Counted from the first letter of the stretch, positions 36,260-46,329 are shown. The stretch is 64,000 nt of DNA from Lujinxingia sediminis (GCF_004005565.1 NZ_SADD01000001.1:806001-870000); one strand, 5' to 3'. Notes: generated from the sequence alone by a model not told the origin. A program made the numbers and translations.

Positions 36260-37300
36260 GTGACACTGCTCCGCGAACGGCAAATCATGATCCTGGTGCA
36301 GGTGGTTGAACTCTTCAACCGCACCGGTGAGCCTGTGGGCAGCGCGGCCGTCGCACGCGCGGAGACGATTTCGGTGAGTTCCGCGACCGTCCGTAATGTC
36401 ATGGCCGAGCTTGAGGGGATGGGGCTTCTTCATCAACCCCATACGTCTGCCGGGAGGGTGCCCACCGCAAGTGGCATGCGACTTTATGTGGACCACCTGG
36501 TGGCTACCGGAGCAGTGGTCACCGGTCCCCATGCGGACTGGCTGGCAACCCTCTCGGAGCTGGAAGCCGACGATGTGGGGCAGATGGCGCGCAGCGCCGG
36601 GTTGCTCGTTAGCCAGATCTCGCATCTGACGAGCCTGGTCTCAACGCCGCGCCTTGCCGCAGCACGCCTGCGTGACGTGCAGCTCTCATGGCTCTCTGAG
36701 CATCGCATTCTGGTCGTGCTCATCACCGAAGACGGTCGCGTCTTCAACCGCGTGGTGCGCATGGAGGAGGCCGTGGAGCGCAACTCCATTGAGCGGATGC
36801 GCAACTACCTCTCCGAGCTGGTCGTCGGCCGCAGCCTCGTTGAGGTGCGGCGACGCGTGCGTCAGGAACTCGCCGCAAGTGAGTCACGCTACCGAAGTTA
36901 CGTGCGCCGGGCGCTCTCGCTCAGCCAGCAGGTTCTTGACCTGGCGACCGGAGCTGAGCTTTACGTTGAGGGACAGCTCAATATCCTCGATTTTGGCGAG
37001 CTTGCCCATGACATCGCCCGGGTTCGGGAGGTCTTGCGCACGCTCGAAGATAAGGAGCGGGTGCTCGACGTGCTCGACCGCATTTGCGAGGCGCGAAAGG
37101 TTCAGACCCTCATTGGCTCCGAGCTGGGATTGGACCTGGGCGACGACCTCAGTTTGATTGCGTGCGGCTACTACCGCGAAGGCGAACAGGTGGGACTGGT
37201 CGGCGTACTCGGGCCCCTGCGCATGAACTACGCACGGATCATTCCTCTAGTCGAGCATACCGCCCGTATGCTATCGAAAGAGCTTGATGAGCTGAGCTAA
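36260..37300 (+). CDS. hrcA: Heat-inducible transcription repressor HrcA
   Basis: A 346-residue repressor of chaperone genes. It has a winged-helix N-terminus (VVELFNRTGEPVGSAAVAR, SSATVRNVMAELEGMGLLHQPHTSAGRVPT, the HrcA signature), an inserted dimerisation region and a GAF-like C-terminal domain (GYYREGEQVGLVGVLGPLRMNYARIIPLVEHTARML). HrcA is a cytosolic DNA-binding repressor normally acting on CIRCE inverted repeats with GroE as cofactor. The start is GTG at 36260. No canonical CIRCE was found in front of hrcA, grpE or dnaK; an AGTGC-N6-GCACT inverted repeat lies upstream, at about 36215-36230, in the opposite sense to CIRCE. Confidence 0.95.
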   Translation: MTLLRERQIMILVQVVELFNRTGEPVGSAAVARAETISVSSATVRNVMAELEGMGLLHQPHTSAGRVPTASGMRLYVDHLVATGAVVTGPHADWLATLSELEADDVGQMARSAGLLVSQISHLTSLVSTPRLAAARLRDVQLSWLSEHRILVVLITEDGRVFNRVVRMEEAVERNSIERMRNYLSELVVGRSLVEVRRRVRQELAASESRYRSYVRRALSLSQQVLDLATGAELYVEGQLNILDFGELAHDIARVREVLRTLEDKERVLDVLDRICEARKVQTLIGSELGLDLGDDLSLIACGYYREGEQVGLVGVLGPLRMNYARIIPLVEHTARMLSKELDELS

Positions 37301-37394
37301 ACGGCTACAACAACCCTTCCTTTTCAACCTGATCTGGGGCGAGCACACGCAGTGGCGTGACTCGTCCAGCTTGTGTCTCAATGAGGAGCGCGCC

Positions 37395-38216
37395 TTGACT
37401 GAGAACGAGAAGCACGACGAATCGATGGACGAGCCCACCGAAGTCAGCACGGAATCCACCGGGGCCGAAGATCCGGCCGGTCACGAGGCCGAGAGTGAGA
37501 ACCTCGATGATGACCTCTTTTTAAGCCCGGATGGCGACGATGATGAGGTCATCGTGGTGGGTGACGAAGACTCCGATGCCGGCGATGAAGACAGCGATGC
37601 TGACGACGACGAGGACGAAGCGGCGGCAGCCCACGACGCGCTGAAAGTCGAGCTTGAGGCAGCCCGCACCCGGCTCGGCGAGGTCAGTGAAGAGCGTGAC
37701 GAACTCAAGAATAAGCTGATGCGCTCGGTAGCTGATCTGGAGAACTACCGTCGCCGCGCCGACCGCGAGAAAGACGACCTGCGCAAGTACGGGATCGACA
37801 AGGTTGTCTCCGACCTCATCCCGGCAGTCGATAACCTGGAGCGTGCATTGCAGCACGCCGAAGGCAAAGAAGACCCCTCCTCGATCGTCGACGGCGTGAC
37901 GATGGTTTACAAGCAGATCGTCAACGCGCTGGCGAAGTACGGAGTTCAGGGTTTTGTATCGAAAGGCGAGCACTTTGACCCGCAGCGCCACGAGGCGATT
38001 CAGCAGGTGGAGAGCACCGAATTCGATACCGGCACGATCGTCGAAGAGTACCAGAAAGGGTACTTCTTGCATGACCGTTTGCTGCGCCCGGCGCTGGTCG
38101 CTGTTGCAAAACGCATCGACGCCCCGCAGACTGAAAGCTCCAGCGACGAAGGACAGGCCGAGGCGTCCAGCGAGCCTGATGGCGACAGCGATGAAGGCGC
38201 GGCCGCTCAGGACTGA
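37395..38216 (+). CDS. grpE: Nucleotide exchange factor GrpE
   Basis: A 273-residue GrpE, longer than E. coli's 197 because of an acidic N-terminal extension (about 80 residues, rich in Asp/Glu, SDADDDEDEA) and an acidic tail. Core: KNKLMRSVADLENYRRRADREKDDLRKYG, DLIPAVDNLERALQHA, FDPQRHEAI, EYQKGYFLHDRLLRPALVAVAKR. It releases ADP from DnaK and is cytosolic. TTG at 37395 is preferred because GAGGAG sits 6 bases upstream; an earlier TTG at 37371 adds eight residues. The gene lies 94 bases after hrcA and 46 before dnaK, an operon-like order. Confidence 0.93.
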   Translation: MTENEKHDESMDEPTEVSTESTGAEDPAGHEAESENLDDDLFLSPDGDDDEVIVVGDEDSDAGDEDSDADDDEDEAAAAHDALKVELEAARTRLGEVSEERDELKNKLMRSVADLENYRRRADREKDDLRKYGIDKVVSDLIPAVDNLERALQHAEGKEDPSSIVDGVTMVYKQIVNALAKYGVQGFVSKGEHFDPQRHEAIQQVESTEFDTGTIVEEYQKGYFLHDRLLRPALVAVAKRIDAPQTESSSDEGQAEASSEPDGDSDEGAAAQD

Positions 38217-38262
38217 GACGCGGGCAGACCCACTTCCTTGAATCTCGGATGAGGCGAGACGC

Positions 38263-40101
38263 ATGGCATATACGATCGGCATCGACTTAGGGACGACCAA
38301 CAGCTGCGTGTGTGTGATCGCCAACGGCGAACGCATCGTGATTCCCAACGCTGAGGGCACGCGCACCACGCCTTCGGTGGTGGCGTTTACCGACGACGGC
38401 CAGCGTATTGTAGGTCAGGTGGCCAAGCGTCAGGCTCAGACCAACCCGGAGAACACGATCTATGCGGTCAAACGTCTGATCGGTCGTCGCTTTGATGCGC
38501 CGGATGTCGAGCAGGCCAAGCGCAGCTGTGCCTATCCGATTGTGGAGGGGCCCAATGGCGATGCCTGGGTGCGTGCCCAGGATAAAGATTATTCGCCGGC
38601 GGAGATCTCCGCGCTGATTCTCAAAGAGATGAAAGCCATCGCCGAAGATTATCTCGGCGAGGAGGTCGAAGACGCAGTGATTACGGTGCCTGCGTACTTC
38701 AACGATGCCCAGCGTCAGGCGACCAAAGACGCCGGTCGCATCGCGGGCCTCAACGTACTGCGTATCGTCAACGAGCCCACCGCTGCGGCGCTGGCGTACG
38801 GTCTTGCACGGACCGATACCAGTGACATGAAAGTGGCCGTCTACGACCTCGGTGGCGGCACCTTCGATATCTCGATTCTGGAGCTCTCCGACGGTGTGTT
38901 CAGTGTGCTCTCGACCTCAGGAGATACCTTCCTGGGGGGGGAGGACTTCGATAACGCCATCATCGACTGGCTGGCCGACACCTTTGAAGATGAGCACGGC
39001 GTCGATCTTCGTGAGGTGCCCATGGCCCTGCAGCGTCTGAAAGAAGATGCCGAGCGGGTCAAGTGCGAACTCTCCAGCACCGAGGCGGCCGAGATCAACA
39101 TGCCCTTTATTCACATGGGCGATGAAGGCCCGCTGCACCTGGAAGTCACCCTGACCCGGGAGAAGCTCGAGGAGCTGGTTGACCACCTGGTGGAGCGCTC
39201 ACTTGATCCTTGTCGCACCGCTTTGCAGGATGCGCACGTAGGCCGAGATGAGATCGACGTGGTGTTGCTGGTCGGCGGTATGACGCGCATGCCGCGCGTG
39301 CGAAAGCGAGTGGCGCAGTTCTTCAACAAGCGGCCCGACACCTCGGTCAACCCCGACGAGGTCGTGGCGATGGGGGCCGCGGTTCAGGGGAGCATTGTGC
39401 GCGGTGAGCTTACCGATGTGCTGCTCCTCGATGTGACCCCCCTGACCCTGGGAGTGGAGACGGCCGGCGGGGTGTTCACGCCGATGATTCAGCGCAATAC
39501 CACCGTGCCCTGCAGCTACGGTGAAGTCTTCAGCACGAGCATCAATAACCAGTCGATGGTTCGGGTGCATGTGCTCCAGGGCGAGCGCGCGATGGCCGCC
39601 GATAATAAGAGCCTGGCGGTGTTTGAACTGACCGGCATTCCGCCGGCACCTCGCGGTGTGCCGCGCATTGAGGTGACGTTTAATATCGACGAGAACGGTA
39701 TTGTCACCGCATCGGCTCGCGATCAGGCCACCGGTCGTGAGCAGTCGGTCAATATCGTGGCAGACGGCGGTTTGAGCGATCAGGATATTGAGCGCCTCAT
39801 CGCCGAGGCTCAGGCCAATGAAGAGCAGGACCAACTTACCAAAGAACTCACCCAGCGCCGCGTTGAAGCCCAGGGGCTTCTCTACTCCACCGAGCGCAGT
39901 CTGGATGAGTTCGGCAGCATGATGCCCGATCAAGAGCGCAACGATCTGATGGCGGATATCACGACGATTAAAGAGCTCATTGAGGACGCGACCTTTGAGG
40001 AGCTCGACACCATCGTGGCGACCCTGGAAGCCGGCGCGTATCGTCTGGCGGAGTTGATGTACGCCGCGATGGACGATGGTGGGGCTGCCGTCGAGGAGTG
40101 A
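38263..40101 (+). CDS. dnaK: Chaperone DnaK (Hsp70)
   Basis: A 612-residue Hsp70 that folds client proteins in the cytosol using ATP. Nucleotide-binding domain: [11 protein letters not shown] (phosphate 1), [12 protein letters not shown] (phosphate 2), LVGGMTRMP (adenosine). Substrate-binding domain: [44 protein letters not shown]. It is about 25 residues shorter than E. coli DnaK. It ends [12 protein letters not shown] and lacks the long acidic D/E tail, though the last residues are still EE. The ribosome-binding site is weak (GATGAGGCGAG). It lies between grpE and a terminator-like hairpin. Confidence 0.97.
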   Translation: MAYTIGIDLGTTNSCVCVIANGERIVIPNAEGTRTTPSVVAFTDDGQRIVGQVAKRQAQTNPENTIYAVKRLIGRRFDAPDVEQAKRSCAYPIVEGPNGDAWVRAQDKDYSPAEISALILKEMKAIAEDYLGEEVEDAVITVPAYFNDAQRQATKDAGRIAGLNVLRIVNEPTAAALAYGLARTDTSDMKVAVYDLGGGTFDISILELSDGVFSVLSTSGDTFLGGEDFDNAIIDWLADTFEDEHGVDLREVPMALQRLKEDAERVKCELSSTEAAEINMPFIHMGDEGPLHLEVTLTREKLEELVDHLVERSLDPCRTALQDAHVGRDEIDVVLLVGGMTRMPRVRKRVAQFFNKRPDTSVNPDEVVAMGAAVQGSIVRGELTDVLLLDVTPLTLGVETAGGVFTPMIQRNTTVPCSYGEVFSTSINNQSMVRVHVLQGERAMAADNKSLAVFELTGIPPAPRGVPRIEVTFNIDENGIVTASARDQATGREQSVNIVADGGLSDQDIERLIAEAQANEEQDQLTKELTQRRVEAQGLLYSTERSLDEFGSMMPDQERNDLMADITTIKELIEDATFEELDTIVATLEAGAYRLAELMYAAMDDGGAAVEE

Positions 40102-40135
40102 GCCCGGCGGCTCGCCCAGGGTGAGAATAGTTCAA

Positions 40136-40180
40136 GGGCCCCGGAGGTTGGCAACGCAGCCCCCGGGGCTCTGTTGTTTC
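40136..40180 (+). terminator. Terminator-like hairpin between dnaK and dnaJ
   Basis: A 9-bp stem (GGGCCCCGG with CCGGGGCTC, one G-U pair) has an 18-base loop and is followed by TGTTGTTT. It lies 34 bases after dnaK, suggesting that dnaJ is uncoupled or attenuated relative to dnaK. Confidence 0.55.
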
Positions 40181-40208
40181 CGGTGGCAACCCACTTAGAA
40201 TCGGTCTT

Positions 40209-41267
40209 ATGAACGCAGATCTTTACCAGGTGTTGGGCGTACGACGTGACGCCGATGGCGCGACGATCAAGGCGGCCTATCGCAAGCTCGCGCTGCGCTA
40301 CCACCCTGATCAGAACCCCGACGACGCCAGCGCCGAGGAGCGCTTCAAGGAGCTTGCGCACGCCTACGAGGTGCTCAGCGATCCGGCCAGGCGTGCCGCC
40401 TACGACCGCTCCGGGCGTATCGGCGGGGTCAATACCATGGGGGGCCCTTCGTTCGAGGGGCTTGGGGATATCTTCGAGATCTTTAACTCGGTCTTTGGCA
40501 GCGTGACCCGCGGCCCTTCGCGGCCCCGACGCGGGGCCGATGTGCGGGTGCGACTGGATCTAAGTCTGGAGGAAGCCCACGCCGGAGGTCGGCGCGCGGT
40601 GCGGGTGCCACGGCGTCGCAGCTGTGCTCGCTGCGAGGGAAAGGGGGGGGAGCCCGGCACCCGGGTGCGCACCTGCGAGAGCTGTGAGGGCAGCGGCCAG
40701 GTGCGCTCGCAGCAGGGCTTTTTCTCATTGATGCGCGAGTGCAAACGCTGCCAGGGGCGCGGACGTGTGGTGGAGACTCCCTGCCGGGTGTGCGCAGGGG
40801 AGGGCACCATTGAGAGCGCGGAAACCCTGGAGATGGTGGTGCCCGCCGGGGTGGACCAGGGTCAGACGTTGCGCTGGGAAGGAAAGGGGAATCCCGGGGA
40901 GCCGGGCGCGCGCCCGGGAGATCTTCTGGTGGAGGTGCACCTTCGGTCTCATCCGGTCTTTACGCGCGATGGGCTCGATGTTCATCGCGACCTGGAGGTG
41001 ACCTATACCCAGGCCTCTCTCGGAGCGAAGATCGATGTCGCGACGCTTGAGGGGGAGGTGGTCATGAAGTTGCCCCCCGGGACTCAGGAGGGGCGGATCT
41101 TGAGGCTGCGCGGCAAGGGGTTCGCTGCGCGTCAGGGCGACTCCCGGGGCGATATGTATGTGCGCGTGCGCGTGGTCTCACCGCAGGCTCAGGCCAGCGC
41201 CGAAAACGAGTCTCGAGGTGGGCTGCGCCAGGGGATACTCGGGAAGGTTCGTGATCTCTTTCGTTAA
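40209..41267 (+). CDS. dnaJ: Co-chaperone DnaJ
   Basis: A 352-residue class A J-protein that stimulates DnaK ATPase and delivers clients. J-domain with HPD at 32-34; a short Gly/Phe region (about 70-100); a zinc domain with four CxxC pairs at Cys 139/142, 156/159, 178/181 and 192/195; then the C-terminal beta domains ([39 protein letters not shown]). All hallmarks are intact. The next gene starts inside its 3' end (GTG 41251), a 17-base overlap, so its downstream genes may be co-transcribed. Confidence 0.95.
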   Translation: MNADLYQVLGVRRDADGATIKAAYRKLALRYHPDQNPDDASAEERFKELAHAYEVLSDPARRAAYDRSGRIGGVNTMGGPSFEGLGDIFEIFNSVFGSVTRGPSRPRRGADVRVRLDLSLEEAHAGGRRAVRVPRRRSCARCEGKGGEPGTRVRTCESCEGSGQVRSQQGFFSLMRECKRCQGRGRVVETPCRVCAGEGTIESAETLEMVVPAGVDQGQTLRWEGKGNPGEPGARPGDLLVEVHLRSHPVFTRDGLDVHRDLEVTYTQASLGAKIDVATLEGEVVMKLPPGTQEGRILRLRGKGFAARQGDSRGDMYVRVRVVSPQAQASAENESRGGLRQGILGKVRDLFR

Positions 41268-42459
41268 GAGGGTCAGCGCGGCGATGGTGTGTGCGGCGCT
41301 GATGGCGTTGTGCAGCGCTGTGGTGCATGCGCAGCCCGCGCTTCAGTCGCCGGCTCAGATTGTGGCGGTGCTGCCACAGTCTGGAGCTCTGGTCGGGGTG
41401 GGCGAGCAGCTCGTGGAGGTGATGATGTGGGCCGCCGCCGATGCCGGTGCGAGCCTGATCGTCGTCGACAGCGAGCTGGCAAACGATGCGCTGGTCGAGG
41501 CATTGAGCCATGCACTGAGCGACGAGGGAGTCGTGGGCATCGTGGGCCCCCTGCGGGCGAGTCGCGCCGGGTTGGTTGCTGCGTTGAGTTCACAGGCCAG
41601 AGTTCCGGCGCTTCTTTTGAGCGGTGTGGAGGGCGTGGAGGAGCGTTCGCACTGGGCGTTTCGCGCGCGGCTGAGCGTGGGTGAGCAGGCGTCGTTTGCG
41701 GCCAGTTGGGCATACGAGCAATGGCCTCAGGCTCGCGTCGGGGTGATGGCTCCGCTGACGGAGTACGGCGATGAGGCGGCGCGGGCCTTTGTCAGCGCGT
41801 GGTCAAAAGAGGGCGCGCGGGTGGTGGGGCTGGCGCGCTATCGAAGTGGGGAGACGCAATTTACCCCGGTGGTTGAGACGCTTCTCGGGGCGCGTGTGCG
41901 CCTGGAGCGAGGTCGGGAGGTTGCCGGCCGGCGCGCCGATCGTTGGGGAACGGTGCGCGTCGGAGCGCAGCGTCTCGACGGGCTCGACGTGCTGCTCCTT
42001 GCAGATTTCGATGACGCGATCGCACGCCAGGCTCCCTTCATTGTCCGGGAGAAGGCCTTGCAACAGACTCAACTTCTGGGCCTGTCCGGGTGGGGCGGGC
42101 AGCGTCTGCAGCAGTCCGGTGAGGAGCTCGCCGGAGCGGTCTTTTTTGATACGTTCGGGGGGATCGCGCAGGGGGGGGCGGCGGAGGCGTTTGTGCTGGC
42201 CTTCGAGACGCGTTTTGTACGTGAGCCGACCACGGTGGAGGCTGAAGTTTTTGATCTTGTTGGGTTTCTCGCGTCATCCGGGCGTGGTGATGCGATTCGG
42301 ACGTTGCGCTCGTCGCAGGGGTTTGAGGGCGTCACCGGCCGCTGGCGCTTCGATCGACGTGGGGCACCCCTGCGCGTTCCGCAGGCGCTCCGGGTGACCG
42401 AAGACGGACGCTGGATCCCCCTGAACTCATGGAGCGCGGAGACACCCGATGCACTCTGA
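41251..42459 (+). CDS. Periplasmic ligand-binding-like protein (type 1 PBP fold)
   Basis: A 402-residue exported protein starting at GTG 41251 with GGAAGG upstream, giving a signal peptide ([22 protein letters not shown]). The mature protein has the two-lobe type 1 periplasmic-binding pattern of branched-chain amino-acid receptors and of the LpoA peptidoglycan-synthase activator: [76 protein letters not shown]. No lipobox is present. Whether it binds a small ligand or activates a PBP is open. It overlaps dnaJ by 17 bases and the next gene by 11. Confidence 0.7.
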   Translation: MISFVKRVSAAMVCAALMALCSAVVHAQPALQSPAQIVAVLPQSGALVGVGEQLVEVMMWAAADAGASLIVVDSELANDALVEALSHALSDEGVVGIVGPLRASRAGLVAALSSQARVPALLLSGVEGVEERSHWAFRARLSVGEQASFAASWAYEQWPQARVGVMAPLTEYGDEAARAFVSAWSKEGARVVGLARYRSGETQFTPVVETLLGARVRLERGREVAGRRADRWGTVRVGAQRLDGLDVLLLADFDDAIARQAPFIVREKALQQTQLLGLSGWGGQRLQQSGEELAGAVFFDTFGGIAQGGAAEAFVLAFETRFVREPTTVEAEVFDLVGFLASSGRGDAIRTLRSSQGFEGVTGRWRFDRRGAPLRVPQALRVTEDGRWIPLNSWSAETPDAL

Positions 42460-43450
42460 AAGCACACACGAACTCGGCGCTACAGCCTCCGGCTCAGAAC
42501 ACAGCTCCGCGGGGCATGCCCCGCGGGCGGCCGGTGACGACCAGGGCTCGCTGCGCAATCAGCTCGCGCTGGCCATGCTTAGCCTGGTCACGATGTTCTG
42601 CGCCGGTCTCTACGCCCAGGGATTCAGCCCTTTCGACGTGAGCGCCTGGGGCTCCACGGGCGTCGGCATCGCCGCCGCCTACGCCGGCTCTCTCTTCACC
42701 ATTGTGGGCGCGCATGAACTGGGTCACTACCTCAGTGCGCGTCGCCGTGGTGTGCCGGCTAGCCGCCCCTATCTGCTCCCCGGCATCGGGCCCATTCCGG
42801 GGAGCGGCATGGTGCCCTTCTTCGGAACCTTTGGTGCCTTCATCCGGTTGCAGTGGAGCCGGGTCAGCGCGACGGATTTGATGGCGGTGGCTGGCTGGGG
42901 ACCGGTCGCCGGGTTTCTTGTCACGGTGGCGGTGCTCGCCATGGGCGTGGGCATCTCGGAGGTGGTTCCCATCAGCGCCGGAGACGCCGAGGGGGTGATG
43001 CGTCTGGGCGATAGCCTGTTGATGCAGGCTATGATTGCATGGCACCACGGCGCACTTCCTGCAGACCACGAGGTGGCTCTGCATCCGGTGGCGCTTGCCG
43101 GCTGGGTGGGGTGTTTGCTGACATCGCTCAACCTCTTGCCCATCGGACAGCTCGATGGCGGACATCTGGTCTATGCCGTGCTTGGCGAGCGTGCCCGGTG
43201 GGTCAGCTACGCCGGATTCGCGCTTCTGGTAGCACTGGGACTTCTGATGTTTCCGGGATGGTTGCTCTTTGCGGGCCTCCTGGCGGCGATGGGGCTCAGG
43301 CATCCGCCGATGTTGAGCGGTGAGCCCTTGCCGCTGTCGCGGGCGTGGATGCTCGGGGCTGGAGTTGTGATGTTCGCATTGACCTTTGTGCCGGCCCCGG
43401 TTGAGGTGGGTGGTCTTCTGGACGTGCTGGGTGTCGTTGCCAGGGAGTAA
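42449..43450 (+). CDS. Site-2-type M50 membrane metalloprotease
   Basis: A 333-residue polytopic membrane protein. The zinc site HELGHYLS (His89, Glu90, His93) lies in a membrane segment, and the distal ligand Asp is in NLLPIGQLDGGH near 238-249, as in site-2 proteases. In between come PYLLPGIGPIPGSGMVPFFGTFGAFIRL and AGWGPVAGFLVTV, typical of the EGY1/plant-like S2P group. It is expected to cleave membrane-embedded substrates such as anti-sigma factors or remnant signal peptides; the substrate is unknown. Gene order with the preceding periplasmic protein (11-base overlap) suggests a joint membrane-stress role. Confidence 0.85.
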   Translation: MHSESTHELGATASGSEHSSAGHAPRAAGDDQGSLRNQLALAMLSLVTMFCAGLYAQGFSPFDVSAWGSTGVGIAAAYAGSLFTIVGAHELGHYLSARRRGVPASRPYLLPGIGPIPGSGMVPFFGTFGAFIRLQWSRVSATDLMAVAGWGPVAGFLVTVAVLAMGVGISEVVPISAGDAEGVMRLGDSLLMQAMIAWHHGALPADHEVALHPVALAGWVGCLLTSLNLLPIGQLDGGHLVYAVLGERARWVSYAGFALLVALGLLMFPGWLLFAGLLAAMGLRHPPMLSGEPLPLSRAWMLGAGVVMFALTFVPAPVEVGGLLDVLGVVARE

Positions 43451-43452
43451 GC

Positions 43453-44265
43453 GTGGAGATTCGCTGCGAAGCGTGCAAAGACGTAGGGCCGGCCGCCGAA
43501 GTTCGCGCCGGAACCGGAGGGATGGAGCTTATCTGCGCGGGGTGCGGTCACGCTAACCTGCTGCAGGTTGCAGGTGCCCCCGAGGTTTCGGTCGATGCGC
43601 AGAGTCGCGACGGCGATGCGTCGCCCGCTCCGGGGCCTATTGCCCGAGCGGCGGCCGGGAGCATCTCGACATCGCCGAATCATGCCAACCCCGCGTCAAC
43701 CGTTGCCCCCGGCGCGTCTCTCGCGGAGGGCGTTGTTGAGGCGGCGATGGCGCGGCTTATTCCGGTTCCCGGGGCCGGGCCCCGGTGTCCGAAGTGCGCG
43801 CACCTGGTCGCCGGCTCCGAGCATTGTGAGCGTTGCGGATTGAGCCAGAATGAGGCCGGTCGTTACGGACCGGGACAGGCCCCCTGGGAGGACGCCCCGG
43901 CCGGGAAAGAAGACGCCTTTCTGCAGCTCAACGCCGCATGGGCCCGCGCCGAAGACGGTGATGTGCAGGCCATGGGAGAGTTCGCAGAGCTCGCAGTCGG
44001 ACAGGGGTTGGTCGAGGCTGGCATTCGACGGGTGCGCTTTTATCTGGTGGATCATCCCGATGATCCCGGCGCACTCGACGCTCTGCGTCGTCTTGCCAGC
44101 GCGCTGCAGGCGCGCGTGACGATCGCCGCCAGCCAGGCCGCAGCCAGCGCGGAGAACTTCGGCAAAGACGTGCGCCGGCTTCGCGGGCTCCTGCTGACCA
44201 TCACGCTGACGATGTGCGGCCTGATTTTACTTTTGTTATCCGCGGTCTTCTGGGATAAATGCTAA
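43453..44265 (+). CDS. Zinc-ribbon protein with C-terminal membrane anchor
   Basis: A 270-residue protein starting at GTG, two bases after the protease stop. An N-terminal CEAC...CAGCG pair and a second CPKCAHLVAGSEHCERCG ribbon (about residues 115-135) indicate two zinc-ribbon modules. The middle is Ala-rich and helical with a tetratrico-like stretch (EDGDVQAMGEFAELAVGQGL). The end is a membrane helix (LLLTITLTMCGLILLLLSAVF), so the body is cytosolic. The family is not recognised beyond the ribbons. It belongs to the same operon as the protease. Confidence 0.65.
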   Translation: MEIRCEACKDVGPAAEVRAGTGGMELICAGCGHANLLQVAGAPEVSVDAQSRDGDASPAPGPIARAAAGSISTSPNHANPASTVAPGASLAEGVVEAAMARLIPVPGAGPRCPKCAHLVAGSEHCERCGLSQNEAGRYGPGQAPWEDAPAGKEDAFLQLNAAWARAEDGDVQAMGEFAELAVGQGLVEAGIRRVRFYLVDHPDDPGALDALRRLASALQARVTIAASQAAASAENFGKDVRRLRGLLLTITLTMCGLILLLLSAVFWDKC

Positions 44266-44340
44266 GCATTGTTTCATTGGCCTCCAAGATCGTCTGGTGC
44301 AACGTTCTGCACTTCTCGCACGCAGCCCGGGTCGCGCTCC

Positions 44341-45345
44341 ATGACCACCGAATTTGAACTCATCGCTCGCATCGCCGCTCTTTTTGGTGCCCCGGAAGGG
44401 GTGGCTGTCGGGATCGGAGACGACGGAGCGGTGCTCGACCCGGGGCGCTTCGACCTGGTGACCATGGATACGATGGTCGAGGGCGTGCACTTCGATCGCG
44501 ACTGGAGCAGCCCGCAGGACGTGGGCTGGAAGTTGCTGGCGAGCAACTTAAGTGACATCGCCGCGATGGGGGGCGGGCCGGGGGCGTTCTTTTTGTCGAT
44601 GGCGCTTCCCGCTGCCCTCGACCCGGGCTGGCCGGAGGGGGTGCTCGAGGGCATCAAGGAAGCGGCGCGCGCGCTGGTCCCGGAGAGCTTTGAAGTTTCG
44701 GCAGGCGGCGGTGATTTGAGTGCGACCCACGGCCCTATCGTCCTCACGATGACCCTGATGGGCGAGGCGTCGCCAGCCGGCCCGGTGCTTCGGCGGGGGG
44801 CGGTGCCGGGGGATCGTATCGTGCTCCTGGGGCAAACGGGTCTGGCCGCTGCGGGGCTCGCGATCCTGCGGGGCGACGTGGAGGTGGAGTCCGGTCAATT
44901 CGCCTGCGCGCTTCGAGCCCACCGTCGTCCGGGGGCCCAGGTGCGCGCGGGGGCCCTGCTGGGACTCTACGGGGTACCCTCGGCCATGATCGATGTGAGT
45001 GACGGTCTGGTCCAAGACCTGGGGCATATCCTCAAAGCCAGCGAAGTAGGCGCTCGCCTGGAAGCCTACAGCCTGCCGCATCATCCCGAGCTTGTGATGC
45101 TGCGGGAGGAGTACGGCGTCGACATTCTCAGATTAATGCTCACCGGCGGCGATGATTATGAGCTGCTCATGACGATTCCGCCCGCGCGTATGCCTAAAAT
45201 CTGGGATATGGCGCGGCGTCACAGCTGGGATGTTCACGATATCGGCGAGGTGCGCTCTCCCGATGAGGGGCTGGTCGTGTTGGGCCCTGAGGGCGAGCCG
45301 GTGGTGTTTGAGCATGGTGGCTATCGCCACTTCGAGGCGAAATGA
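44341..45345 (+). CDS. thiL: Thiamine-monophosphate kinase ThiL
   Basis: A 334-residue enzyme that phosphorylates thiamine monophosphate to thiamine pyrophosphate, the last step of thiamine biosynthesis. PurM/ThiL fold motifs: GIGDDGAV, DTMVEGVHF, SNLSDIAAMGG, GGDLS, VLLGQTGLAAAG, IDVSDGLVQDL, GGDDYELLMTI. The ATG at 44341 is chosen because the family starts with FELIARIAALF; an earlier ATG at 44269 adds 24 unlike residues. Its stop overlaps the next gene's ATG. No other thi genes are in the window. Confidence 0.95.
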   Translation: MTTEFELIARIAALFGAPEGVAVGIGDDGAVLDPGRFDLVTMDTMVEGVHFDRDWSSPQDVGWKLLASNLSDIAAMGGGPGAFFLSMALPAALDPGWPEGVLEGIKEAARALVPESFEVSAGGGDLSATHGPIVLTMTLMGEASPAGPVLRRGAVPGDRIVLLGQTGLAAAGLAILRGDVEVESGQFACALRAHRRPGAQVRAGALLGLYGVPSAMIDVSDGLVQDLGHILKASEVGARLEAYSLPHHPELVMLREEYGVDILRLMLTGGDDYELLMTIPPARMPKIWDMARRHSWDVHDIGEVRSPDEGLVVLGPEGEPVVFEHGGYRHFEAK

Positions 45346-46160
45346 GTCAGTCTCTGGAGAGCCCGGCTGTACGTGCCCACCGCGAGGTCGTGGAGCGTCT
45401 CTGGACCAGGCCACTGCTCAACGCCTGTGCCGAGCTTTTGCCGCTGGTGGAGGGCAAGACGGTACTGTCGGCCGAGTCGCGCTGTGGCGCGGTCGTAACG
45501 CACTGGCTGAAGTATCTCCCCGAAGAGACGCGAATGATGGCGTTGGATTCGAACGCCTCGATGCTTGACTGCGCTCGCGAGCGGGTCAGTGAGGCGGAGC
45601 AACGTCGTATCTTCTTTGTGCAGCAACGCGTCAACGCGCTCTCCTACGCCGATGAGGTGTTCGAAGCGTCGGTCTGCCTGCACGGCCTGGTGAGCCGTCG
45701 ACAACTCGATGAGGGGCTCGCCGAACTGGCGCGTGTGACGTCGAGCGGCGGGCTGGTGATGGCGGCGCTTCCCACATCCGAGAGCTTCGATGCGTTTTAC
45801 GATCTTCTCGATGAGGCTCTGCGCTCTCATGGCTTGCACGAAGCGCTGGAGCGTTTGGGAGAGTTAAAAGAGCGCACGCTGGTCGATGCCGGCGCGGCTG
45901 CCCGGAGCGCTCGCAACTTCGGGCTGCATGATCTCATCCTGGAGCGGATTCGTTGGGATCTCTCCTTTGCCAGTGGTCGTGATTTTTTGCAGTCACCTCT
46001 GATCCAGGAGACCTTCTTCCCGCATTGGTCTGGGGCGATTCGCGGCTCGGAGCGTGAAGCGGTACTTGGTTATATCACCCGGGCGATCGATACCTACTGG
46101 CGTGATCGCACCTTCGATACCCCTATCGAGGCTGCCGTGGTGATCGGTCGTCGTCTCTGA
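45342..46160 (+). CDS. Class I SAM-dependent methyltransferase (predicted)
   Basis: A 272-residue cytosolic protein, coupled to thiL by ATGA. A Rossmann-like order is visible: VEGKTVLSAESRCGAVVTHWL (motif I, but without the usual GxGxG), MMALDSNASMLDCARERV (acidic end of beta2), QRVNALSYADEVFEASVCLHGL (motif IV region), ELARVTSSGGLVMAALP (post-IV). The methyl acceptor is unknown. The degraded motif I makes it possible that it no longer binds SAM tightly. Confidence 0.65.
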   Translation: MSQSLESPAVRAHREVVERLWTRPLLNACAELLPLVEGKTVLSAESRCGAVVTHWLKYLPEETRMMALDSNASMLDCARERVSEAEQRRIFFVQQRVNALSYADEVFEASVCLHGLVSRRQLDEGLAELARVTSSGGLVMAALPTSESFDAFYDLLDEALRSHGLHEALERLGELKERTLVDAGAAARSARNFGLHDLILERIRWDLSFASGRDFLQSPLIQETFFPHWSGAIRGSEREAVLGYITRAIDTYWRDRTFDTPIEAAVVIGRRL

Positions 46161-46164
46161 GCGC

Positions 46165-46329
46165 TCAGTCGTGAAAAGGGGGAAGGTCGCGAAGTTCCGG
46201 GTCGATCGTCTCTCGCGGGTCCTGATCGGATTGCTCGTGTTTCTCTTTGGTAAGCACGGCGACAAATCCCAGTGCCAGCAAGATCACGGGGATGGCGATA
46301 AAGAGCACGGTGGCGATGTTCACTTCCAT
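46165..46329 (-). CDS. Small single-pass membrane protein
   Basis: A 54-residue protein beginning MEVNIATVLFIAIPVILLALGFVAVL and ending in an acidic, soluble tail (DQDPRETIDPELRDLPPFHD). The ATG at 46329 has GAGG upstream. Size and topology resemble accessory subunits of membrane complexes, but no family is recognised. It is convergent with the methyltransferase, stops 5 bases apart. Confidence 0.45.
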   Translation of the reverse strand: MEVNIATVLFIAIPVILLALGFVAVLTKEKHEQSDQDPRETIDPELRDLPPFHD

